Shown: positions 50,641-57,517 of the stretch, one piece after another | Position numbering within the stretch: the first letter of the stretch is position 1 | Layout of the letters: each line of letters starts with the position of its first letter | NCBI GenBank assembly: GCA_002391075.1 | Contig: DGRN01000009.1 | Location: 31,461-92,688 of the forward strand | DNA: 61,228 nt | Direction of reading: 5' to 3' | From: Candidatus Saccharibacteria bacterium UBA4387 | GTDB lineage: Bacteria; Patescibacteriota; Saccharimonadia; Saccharimonadales; Saccharimonadaceae | Position numbers and translations under genes: made by a program | Notes under the pieces: model-generated | Databases searched by the model: none | Seen by the model: only the letters and a program-made list of their open reading frames with translations | Told to the model about the DNA's origin: nothing

Positions 50641-51225
50641 ATGCAAGATTATTTAGTGCCAACTGTAATCGAAGAAAATAATCGCGGCGAACGTGCCTAC
50701 GATATCTACTCGCGCCTCCTCAAGGAACGTGTCATCTTTCTAGGTGAAGATGTAAATCCGCACACGGCCAACCTTGTGGTTGCGCAGCTACTCCATCTCG
50801 CCTACGAAGATCCGAAAAAAGATATCAAACTCTACATTAACTCTCCTGGCGGCTCTGTTTATGACGGCCTCGCTATTATCGACACGATGAACTATATCGA
50901 GCCGGATGTTCAGACCATCGGCATCGGCCTCCAAGCTTCCATGGGCGCCATGCTCCTGTCTGCCGGCACGAAAGGCAAGCGCTGCGCACTTCCAAACGCG
51001 CGCATCATGATTCATCAGCCAAGCTCCGGCACGGAAGGTAAAATTACCGACCAAGAAATCGCGCTCAAAGAAGGCATCTACCTCAAGCAATTACTAGCGG
51101 AAATGATGGCGAAAAATACTGGCAAAAAATACGAGCAGATTGTCAAAGATATGGATCGCGACAACTGGATGTCAGCCGAAGAAGCCAAGCAATATGGCAT
51201 TATCGACGAAATTGTCGGCGCCTAA
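50641..51225 (+). CDS. clpP: ATP-dependent Clp protease proteolytic subunit
   Basis: 194 aa. Catalytic triad Ser in GLQASMGAMLLSAG (about 100), His in ARIMIHQPSSG (about 125), Asp in KDMDRDNWMSAEEAKQYGIIDEI (about 174). N-terminal YDIYSRLLKERVIFLGEDV is conserved. Pairs with ClpC. Third gene of the CIRCE-controlled operon; a terminator follows. Confidence 0.97.
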   Translation: MQDYLVPTVIEENNRGERAYDIYSRLLKERVIFLGEDVNPHTANLVVAQLLHLAYEDPKKDIKLYINSPGGSVYDGLAIIDTMNYIEPDVQTIGIGLQASMGAMLLSAGTKGKRCALPNARIMIHQPSSGTEGKITDQEIALKEGIYLKQLLAEMMAKNTGKKYEQIVKDMDRDNWMSAEEAKQYGIIDEIVGA

Positions 51226-51233
51226 AAAAACGA

Positions 51234-51262
51234 AAACCAGTCGCTAGCGGCTGGTTTTTGCT
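51234..51262 (+). terminator. Terminator of clp operon
   Basis: AAAACCAG-TCGCTAGCG-GCTGGTTTTTG. Confidence 0.85.
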
Positions 51263-51267
51263 TATGC

Positions 51268-51273
51268 TATGCT
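51268..51273 (+). promoter_or_regulatory. -10 box of leaderless transcript
   Basis: TGCTATGCT, hexamer 51268-51273, 6 nt before ATG 51280. Confidence 0.55.
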
Positions 51274-51279
51274 AAAAAC

Positions 51280-51845
51280 ATGAAAGATTCATCTCTTTGG
51301 GTTCAACTCGCCGTCTATGTGGCGCCAGTAATCATTGGCGGCTTTTTCTTCGCGAGCGGCGTCATTTTTGCAAAAACAAAACTCAAACTAAAACCAGAAT
51401 TTTGGCGGCTTTCATCGCGTTTATTTTGCCACTGGTTGCACAAGCCGTCTACGGCGCAATAGTCACGAGCCTTCAAGAACCATGCACAATAGAGACTCAG
51501 ACTGCTTGGTCAAATCTAAAATTCGTCCCGCACGGCTCCGATGTTCCGGCAGACTATCCCGTCATCTGCACTGAATCGGTCCGTCCAGCAAGTGGTGGAG
51601 ATGCCGAGCTTTATGATGTGTATAGTCGTAGCGCGGTTGGATGCGCAAGTAGCGGAGTCGCTGTCGCAGACTCTAGCATCTGCCAGCAAAAACACTACAC
51701 TCTAAACGAAGTAGCCACCACTGTCATAAATCATGTTATTTATTGTATCGGCATCATTTCTGTAGCGATGTTTATTCTTGCGATAGTGGCACTCATCGCA
51801 AAGAAACACGATGAAGCAATTCGCAAAAAGCAAAAACGGCGTTAA
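51280..51845 (+). pseudogene. Frameshifted membrane protein gene
   Basis: ATG 51280 starts MKDSSLWVQLAVYVAPVIIGGFFFASGVIFAKTKLKLKP; the frame then runs into FWRLSSRLFC and stops at 51462. A frame one base earlier continues from about 51395 with ILAAFIAFILPLVAQAVYGAIVTSLQEPC and goes on to 51845, ending with a third hydrophobic helix (VIYCIGIISVAMFILAIVALIAKK) and a basic tail. One missing base around 51380-51400 explains both halves. Cysteine-containing external loop, no family recognised. Confidence 0.6.
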
Positions 51846-51928
51846 TTTGGAGCATAGGGCTGTTCATATTGGCGATTTTCCTGTATGCGGTTGCGAACTT
51901 CTCAATCGGATGCGCTGGTTGTCAATAA
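51809..51928 (+). pseudogene. Possible frameshifted tiny membrane protein
   Basis: ATG 51809 begins MKQFAKSKNGV; skipping one A near 51843 leads to IWSIGLFILAIFLYAVANFSIGCAGCQ, a convincing hydrophobic helix ending before TAA. Each part alone is poor. Short, so chance cannot be excluded. Confidence 0.3.
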
Positions 51929-51957
51929 AATTATCCCCCAGCCTGGCTGGGGGATTT
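51927..51957 (-). terminator. Terminator after 242-aa membrane gene
   Basis: Minus strand AAAAATCCCCCAGCC-AGGCTGGGGGATAATTTT; symmetrical and probably bidirectional. Confidence 0.8.
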
Positions 51958-51958
51958 T

Positions 51959-52687
51959 TCATTCGTTCCGATTAAAATGTTGCATGTCGTGCGATGACGG
52001 ATAGCTCTGGTGTGCGCGGCGATAGCCGACGAATCTGCGATACCTGGCAGCGCCATAACAATTTCGCTCAAAATACGAACGATTGTCGGATGGGCTTTCG
52101 TCGACAAACTCCGGCTTAGAGGCACGAATTGCATGCGTCAGTAATAAGGCGAGCTCCTCCTCGATGACTACCTCTGGTCCATTCTCGTCAATTTTGCCGA
52201 GCAGGATGCTGGGATGTAAGCCGAAAGAAGGTCCCATCTGTATTACTGCGCGCATGTGATCGGCCTCGTGCGGAAAGCTCAGCGCCATCACCATGCCGCT
52301 CTCTGCATCGACAAGCATGCTTGCGTAAAGCGCGTCATTGGTTTCGTCCGAGCTAACAAAGTCGTATTCCCAGAACTTTCCGTTTTGCTCCGGATTGTCC
52401 TCGACGTCGTCCAGCAAACCGTACGACAAACAAAGTCCATGCTCTTCCATCACTTGGTCGATGTCGAACCAGCGCGGATGCCAGATTGCTGCCACCTGGA
52501 TCAGGCAAAAGGCAACTACTCGCATCAGGCAATAAAGCAGTACCGCAAAGAATACCACCTCGTATGCCGGCATACGGCCGATCAGCGTTATTCCGTAAAA
52601 TGCGGCCGCCAAAAGGATGACACTGCCTCGGATGGTGTCGAACAGATTTATGATTGCGTCGCTCAGAAACATATACTCTTCTTTCAC
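51959..52687 (-). CDS. Two-helix membrane protein of unknown function
   Basis: 242 aa from GTG 52687, 6 nt after GGAGGGG; ATG 52672 is the alternative. Two helices near the N-terminus (SVILLAAAFYGITLIG and VVFFAVLLYCLMRVVAFCLIQV), then an acidic soluble domain (DDVEDNPEQNGKFWEYDFVSSDETNDALYASMLVD ... ALSFPHEADHMRAVIQMG) and a basic/aromatic C-terminus. No family recognised. Promoter TTGATT, 16 nt, TATAAT around 52740-52765 gives a conventional leader. Confidence 0.65.
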   Translation of the reverse strand: MKEEYMFLSDAIINLFDTIRGSVILLAAAFYGITLIGRMPAYEVVFFAVLLYCLMRVVAFCLIQVAAIWHPRWFDIDQVMEEHGLCLSYGLLDDVEDNPEQNGKFWEYDFVSSDETNDALYASMLVDAESGMVMALSFPHEADHMRAVIQMGPSFGLHPSILLGKIDENGPEVVIEEELALLLTHAIRASKPEFVDESPSDNRSYFERNCYGAARYRRFVGYRRAHQSYPSSHDMQHFNRNE

Positions 52688-52791
52688 GAAAATCCCCTCC
52701 TTCAGAAACGAATTGATAAAGTGCGACTTTGTGAATATTATACAATAAAAACTAAAATAATCAAACCACAAGCGCGAATGGGCGCCACAAT

Positions 52792-52818
52792 AAAAAGCCC
52801 CGCGCGTGGCGGGGCAAA
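52792..52818 (-). terminator. Terminator after 173-aa gene
   Basis: Minus strand GCCCCGCCACGCGCGGGGCTTTTTATT. Confidence 0.85.
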
Positions 52819-52821
52819 GCT

Positions 52822-53343
52822 TTAGAGCTTTTGGATTTGGCAGAGATCGCGCTCAAGCTGATTGAGCCGAACGTTGCCTATTGTCTTGCGCCAAAATTTC
52901 GGGAAATTTTTTTCGATAGCTCCCCAGATGAAACTTGTCGCAAAGCCGGCGCAGCACAGGGCAATCGCAATGAACGATATCACAGCAAGCGCAATATTGA
53001 TTTCGCTCAACAACATCGCCGCGCCGCACGCAATCCCGCCAATCGCCGCCAGAATTGGCAGCGATATCAGCGCAACCGTGCAATAAAACTCGCCGTCAGT
53101 CAGCAGTTCGTGCGTGCTCTCTGTATTGCAAAGACGTAAAATCTCTTTTTGCTGGCCGCGCGCCAACTCTCTGACATGCGCAACGACGTCCTCGTCGGCT
53201 GTTCCGCTTTCAGATAGCATCTCCGCGGTTTCGTGTACTTCGCGCATGGCGTCTGCCATTCTTACGCGTCTTGGGAGGATAAGTTCCTTATCCAATCCAA
53301 TCACTCTCCTTTTGAAATATTCGAGCGCCAATCGCGGCGCCAT
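52822..53343 (-). CDS. Two-helix membrane protein, unknown
   Basis: 173 aa. Basic N-terminal part with a helical segment (MREVHETAEMLSESGTADEDVVAHVRELARG), then two membrane helices (TVALISLPILAAIGGIACGAAMLL and IALAVISFIAIALCCAGFATSFIWG) and a basic tail. No family recognised. Minus-strand TGATATAAT (hexamer 53350-53355) is exactly 6 nt before ATG, so it is leaderless. Confidence 0.65.
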   Translation of the reverse strand: MAPRLALEYFKRRVIGLDKELILPRRVRMADAMREVHETAEMLSESGTADEDVVAHVRELARGQQKEILRLCNTESTHELLTDGEFYCTVALISLPILAAIGGIACGAAMLLSEINIALAVISFIAIALCCAGFATSFIWGAIEKNFPKFWRKTIGNVRLNQLERDLCQIQKL

Positions 53344-53349
53344 TTCTCT

Positions 53350-53355
53350 ATTATA
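53350..53355 (-). promoter_or_regulatory. Extended -10 box of leaderless transcript
   Basis: TATAAT on the minus strand, 6 nt before ATG 53343. Confidence 0.75.
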
Positions 53356-53414
53356 TCAAAAAATTGGCAAAATGTCAAATTTGCGCTCATGCTTTTCGGT
53401 AAAAATATCCGTGC

Positions 53415-53420
53415 TAAACT
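53415..53420 (+). promoter_or_regulatory. Extended -10 box of leaderless radA
   Basis: TGCTAAACT, hexamer 53415-53420, 6 nt before ATG 53427. Confidence 0.7.
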
Positions 53421-53426
53421 ATAAAC

Positions 53427-54788
53427 ATGGTAAAAGCGAGGTCAAAATTTGTTTGTCAGAACTGTGGCGCTAGTTACGCAAAATGGGCTGGGCGCTGCGA
53501 AAACTGCGGTGAGTGGAATACTTTAGTAGAGCAGGCGGCGTCCGTCGATACGGAGGCAAAAACCGCCATCGCGCGCGGCTCGATCTCTGGCAAGAAACTG
53601 GATGCGGTTTCGATTAATACCATTGAACCGTCGGACGCGGGTAGCCGTTTGGCCGACGGCTTTAGTGATCTCGACCTCGTGTTGGGCGGTGGCATTTTGT
53701 TGGGCGGCGTAGCTTTGCTGGCTGGCCAGCCGGGCATGGGGAAATCGACAATTTTGATGCAGATTTGTGCCTCGATTTCAAATAGTGGCCGGCGCGTGCT
53801 GTATGTCTCTGGCGAGGAATCGGCCGGACAGGTCAAAATGCGCGCCGCGCGTCTCGGTGCTGGCTCGGAAAATCTACATTTCGCCAGCTCAGCTTCAGCG
53901 AATGACATTGCGAAAACTATCGAAAGTGCCGAATACGACCTGGTTATCGTCGATTCCATCCAGACGCTGAGTATGGCTGAAATTTCTTCGGCGCCAGGCA
54001 CGGTTAGCCAAGTGAGCAACTGCGGCAACCTGATTATTCGTGCTGCCAAAGCGACTAATACCGCCGTAATCATTGTCGGCCATGTCACAAAAGACGGTAC
54101 TTTGGCTGGCCCGAAGGTGCTCGAACATCTAGTTGACGTAGTTTTGAACTTTGAGGGCGACCGCTATGGTGGTTTCAAGACGATTCGCGCCGTCAAAAAC
54201 CGCTACGGCTCCACGACGGAAATGGCGATTTTTGAGATGGCGCAACAAGGCCTAGTCGAGGTAAAAAATCCATCCGAAGCCCTCCTGTCCGAGCGTCAGA
54301 ATACGGACGGTAGCATCATCATGGCGACCATTGAGGGGGCTCGGCCGCTCTTGGTTGAAATTCAGGCCTTGGTTAATCCGACGAATTTTGGCTATCCGAA
54401 GCGAACCGCCTCTGGCTTTGATTTGAATCGTTTAAATCTGCTCGTTGCCGTGCTTGAAAAACGCACCAAACTTAGCCTGCAGGATAAAGATATTTTTATT
54501 AACGTCGTTGGCGGCATCAAATTGAACGACGCGGCGGCGGATTTGGCTATCTGTATGGCTATCGCAAGTGCCGCGGCTGGCCGCAAGCTGGACGACAAGT
54601 TGGTTGTATTTGGCGAAATTGGTCTCGGCGGCGAAATCCGCTCCGTAATCGCCGCAGATCGCCGTATTGCAGAGGCGAAGAAGCTTGGTTTCAAAAATGC
54701 CATTGGCCCGGCGGCCATCAAGGATAAATTCGTCTTGCCGGTCAAGGATTTGCGCTCGGCACTCGTCAAATATATGAATAATAAATAG
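53427..54788 (+). CDS. radA: DNA repair protein RadA (Sms)
   Basis: 453 aa. N-terminal C4 zinc finger VCQNCGASYAKWAGRCENCGEWNT, RecA-like ATPase with Walker A GQPGMGKST (about 93) and Walker B DLVIVDSIQTL, the RadA-specific KNRYGS motif (about 253), and the C-terminal Lon-like domain (INVVGGIKLNDAAADLAICMAIASA, GEIGLGGEIRSV). Promotes branch migration of recombination intermediates. Confidence 0.96.
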   Translation: MVKARSKFVCQNCGASYAKWAGRCENCGEWNTLVEQAASVDTEAKTAIARGSISGKKLDAVSINTIEPSDAGSRLADGFSDLDLVLGGGILLGGVALLAGQPGMGKSTILMQICASISNSGRRVLYVSGEESAGQVKMRAARLGAGSENLHFASSASANDIAKTIESAEYDLVIVDSIQTLSMAEISSAPGTVSQVSNCGNLIIRAAKATNTAVIIVGHVTKDGTLAGPKVLEHLVDVVLNFEGDRYGGFKTIRAVKNRYGSTTEMAIFEMAQQGLVEVKNPSEALLSERQNTDGSIIMATIEGARPLLVEIQALVNPTNFGYPKRTASGFDLNRLNLLVAVLEKRTKLSLQDKDIFINVVGGIKLNDAAADLAICMAIASAAAGRKLDDKLVVFGEIGLGGEIRSVIAADRRIAEAKKLGFKNAIGPAAIKDKFVLPVKDLRSALVKYMNNK

Positions 54789-54804
54789 CGGCGCGTCGCT
54801 AGTC

Positions 54805-54833
54805 TTGCAACTCTTCTCAATCTGTGATAAAAT
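54805..54833 (+). promoter_or_regulatory. rpsO promoter
   Basis: TTGCAA (54805-54810), 17 nt, TAAAAT (54828-54833), extended TGA; ATG 10 nt on. Confidence 0.75.
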
Positions 54834-54843
54834 AAGGCGTAAT

Positions 54844-55110
54844 ATGATTACTAAAGATAACAAAGCTAAGGCAATCGCGAAGCTTGCCCGCAGCGACAAA
54901 GACGTTGGCTCTCCAGAAGTACAGGTCTCGATTTTGACTGAACGCATTAAGGAAGTTACCGAGCATGTCAAAGCGAACAAGCACGACTTCATGGCAAAGC
55001 GCGGTCTTATCCAGATGGTTGGCCAGCGCAAAAAGTTGCTCAAGTACCTCGAAAAAACTGATTTCGAAAGCTACAAAGCAACCGTCGCTAAACTCGGTCT
55101 TCGCAAGTAA
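54844..55110 (+). CDS. rpsO: 30S ribosomal protein S15
   Basis: 88 aa, exact family length. MITKDNKAKAIAKLARSDKDVGSPEVQVSILTERIKEVTEHVKANKHDFMAKRGLIQMVGQRKKLLKYL is diagnostic (GSPEVQ, H..HKHD, RRGL-like). Binds the 16S central domain. Separated from pnp by a terminator and new promoter, though the rpsO-pnp order is the widespread one. Confidence 0.97.
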   Translation: MITKDNKAKAIAKLARSDKDVGSPEVQVSILTERIKEVTEHVKANKHDFMAKRGLIQMVGQRKKLLKYLEKTDFESYKATVAKLGLRK

Positions 55111-55114
55111 CAAA

Positions 55115-55150
55115 GAATCCGACCCAAGATATCAGGGCCGGATTTTTTAT
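55115..55150 (+). terminator. Terminator between rpsO and pnp
   Basis: AATCCGACCC ... GGGCCGGATTTTTTATT. Confidence 0.8.
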
Positions 55151-55173
55151 TAGCAGCGGTTCGTCGAGATTCG

Positions 55174-55279
55174 TGATAAAATATAAGTAATATAAGTATC
55201 GGGAAAATGATAGATATCCTTTGCGGAATTCCGATGCGTCCGCTACGGATACTTATTATTTTCCTGAGGAAAGGAATAG
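55174..55279 (+). promoter_or_regulatory. pnp promoter and structured leader
   Basis: TGATAAAAT (hexamer 55177-55182), then a roughly 90-nt leader. Pairings: AAGTATC (55194-55200) with GATACTT (55248-55254); GGGAAAATGATA (55201-55212) with TATTATTTTCC (55254-55264); and an inner stem TATCC/GGATA with GCGG/CCGC. The first two interleave, so they are exclusive or form a pseudoknot. AGGAAAGG SD follows directly. Confidence 0.7.
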
Positions 55280-57457
55280 ATGGATATTATTAATCCAAGT
55301 GGCAAAAAGACCTTTAAGCTCGAAACTGAGTTTTGTGGTCGCACTTTGGGTCTAGAGGTCAACCGCGTTGGCTTTCGTACGACTTCGTCGGTTTTGGTAA
55401 CTTATGGAGACACGGTCGTGCTTGGCTCGGTCGTGGTCGGCTCTAAGCCAGTCGTGCAGGATTTCTTCCCGCTTTCGATTGACTACGAAGAAAAATATTA
55501 CGCTTCCGGCAAAATCTCCAGCAGCAAGTTCATTAAGCGCGAAGGCAAGCCGTCCGATAATGCTGTTTTGATTGGCCGCCTCATCGACCGCCCGATTCGC
55601 CCACTCTTCCCGAAGGGCTACCGCCAAGAAGTTCAGGTCGTGACGACTGTGCTCTCGATGGATCCGAGCTTCCGTCCAGATGTTATTGCGATGATTGCTG
55701 CTTCTAGCGCGCTCATGCTTGCTGGTGTTCCGTTTGATGGTCCGATTGCTGGTCTTCGCATTGGTCGCGTCAATGGCGAATATAAAGCATTCTTGTCACC
55801 AGAAGAACGCGACGCCTCCGATCTCGATCTTGTAGTTGCTGGTAAAGATTCTGGTATCACCATGGTCGAAGCTGGCGCGAATGAGGTTCCAGAAGACGTC
55901 ATTATTGACGGTCTCGAATGGGGCCTAAAGATGATTCAGCCGGCCATCGAACTCCAAAACAAGCTTCGCGAGGAAGTCGGCGTTGAAGAACTCGAATATA
56001 GCCTGGTTTTGCCGAGCGAGGAAGTTCAGGCCAAGGTTGACAAGTGGATGGAAGGCAAGCTCGACGACAGGTATCGCGTGAGGAATACTATTGAACGCAG
56101 CCAGTTGATTTCCGAGCTGAAATATGCGATGCATGACGCATTTGCTCAGGAATTGACCGACGAAGAGTGCGGCATTACCGACAAAATGTCCGAAGAAGAA
56201 AAAATGACCACGCGCACCGAATATTACGACGAGCATTTCCGCGCCGATTATGGCGAAGCTTTCGAATTAGCTGTCAAGCGCGACGTGCGCAAAAACATTA
56301 TCGAGAATGGCGTTCGTCCGGACGGTCGCAAGCTCGACGAGGTTCGCCCGCTCAGCTCGCAGGTCGGCATTTTGCCGCGCTGCCACGGCTCTAGTCTCTT
56401 TACACGCGGTGTAACGCAAGCCATGAATATCGTCACTTTGGCGCCGCTCAGCTATGGCCAGCTCGTTGATACAATGGAAGTCACCGACGGCATTCGTCGC
56501 TACATGCATCACTACAACGCGCCAAGCTACACGGTTGGTGAAGTTGGTCGCATGGGCAGCCCAGGACGTCGCGAAATCGGCCACGGTTATCTAGCTGAAC
56601 GCGCTCTTATGCCGGTGCTTCCGAGCGAAGAAGAATTCCCATACGCTATCCGTAGCGTAACCGAAATTATGTCTCAGAACGGCTCAACCTCGATGGCTGC
56701 CACTTGTAGCTCCTGCTTGGCGCTCATGGATGCTGGCGTGCCAATCAAGCGCCCAGTCGCCGGCGTCGCGATGGGTCTCATGATGGATGGCGACAAACCG
56801 TACGTTTTGACGGATTTGATGGATGCCGAAGACTTTGCTGGCGATATGGACTTCAAGGTTACTGGTACGACCGAAGGTATTACGGCCCTCCAGATGGATA
56901 TGAAGGTGCACGGTTTGCCAGTGTCGGTTCTTGCTGAGGCTATTCAAAAGGCACACAAGGGTCGCATGTTTATTATGGATCACATGATGTCGGTGCTCGA
57001 CGCGCCACGCGACCATCTCAGTCCATACGCTCCGCGCATCGAGAAATTGATGATTAGCCCAGACAAAATTGGCACCGTTATTGGCAAAGGTGGCGAGACT
57101 ATCAATAAGATTACTGCAGAAACTGGTGCGGAAATTAATATCGAGGAATCTGGTCTCATTACGGTTTCGGCTGCCGACAACGAAAAAATCGAAAAAGCAC
57201 TCAACTGGATTAAATCCTTGGTCGAAGAGCCGGAAGTTGGCAAAGTTTACACTGGTAAAGTCGTCTCTATCAAAGATTTCGGCGCATTTGTCAACATTTT
57301 GCCAGGCATTGACGGCATGTTGCATATTTCGCAAATTTCAGATAAGCGCGTTGCGAAGGTCACTGACGTTTTGTCGATGGGGCAAGAGGTTAAAGTTCGC
57401 CTCGAGGCTATCGACGACAAGGGTCGCCTCAGCTTGTCGATGAAGCACGTCGATTAG
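55280..57457 (+). CDS. pnp: Polyribonucleotide nucleotidyltransferase (PNPase)
   Basis: 725 aa. Two RNase PH cores (FFPLSIDYEEKYYASGKI ... RPIRPLFPKGYRQEVQV and GVRPDGRKLDEVRPLSSQVGILPRCHGSSLFTRGVTQ), SLALMDAGVPIKRPVAGVAMGL with catalytic residues in DAEDFAGDMDFKVTGT, a KH domain (IGKGGETINKITAETGAEI, about 600) and an S1 domain (GKVVSIKDFGAFVNILPGIDGMLHISQIS). Phosphorolytic 3'-5' exonuclease and degradosome core. Confidence 0.98.
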   Translation: MDIINPSGKKTFKLETEFCGRTLGLEVNRVGFRTTSSVLVTYGDTVVLGSVVVGSKPVVQDFFPLSIDYEEKYYASGKISSSKFIKREGKPSDNAVLIGRLIDRPIRPLFPKGYRQEVQVVTTVLSMDPSFRPDVIAMIAASSALMLAGVPFDGPIAGLRIGRVNGEYKAFLSPEERDASDLDLVVAGKDSGITMVEAGANEVPEDVIIDGLEWGLKMIQPAIELQNKLREEVGVEELEYSLVLPSEEVQAKVDKWMEGKLDDRYRVRNTIERSQLISELKYAMHDAFAQELTDEECGITDKMSEEEKMTTRTEYYDEHFRADYGEAFELAVKRDVRKNIIENGVRPDGRKLDEVRPLSSQVGILPRCHGSSLFTRGVTQAMNIVTLAPLSYGQLVDTMEVTDGIRRYMHHYNAPSYTVGEVGRMGSPGRREIGHGYLAERALMPVLPSEEEFPYAIRSVTEIMSQNGSTSMAATCSSCLALMDAGVPIKRPVAGVAMGLMMDGDKPYVLTDLMDAEDFAGDMDFKVTGTTEGITALQMDMKVHGLPVSVLAEAIQKAHKGRMFIMDHMMSVLDAPRDHLSPYAPRIEKLMISPDKIGTVIGKGGETINKITAETGAEINIEESGLITVSAADNEKIEKALNWIKSLVEEPEVGKVYTGKVVSIKDFGAFVNILPGIDGMLHISQISDKRVAKVTDVLSMGQEVKVRLEAIDDKGRLSLSMKHVD

Positions 57458-57467
57458 TAAATAAGAA

Positions 57468-57503
57468 AAATAGAGAGAGCATTAGCGTCTCTCTATTTTT
57501 TAT
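57468..57503 (+). terminator. Terminator after pnp
   Basis: AAATAGAGAGAGC ... TCTCTCTATTTTTT. Confidence 0.85.
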
Positions 57504-57505
57504 GG

Positions 57506-57511
57506 TATAGT
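57506..57511 (+). promoter_or_regulatory. Extended -10 box of leaderless ftsK
   Basis: TGGTATAGT, hexamer 57506-57511, 6 nt before ATG 57518. Confidence 0.7.
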
Positions 57512-57517
57512 AAAAAT

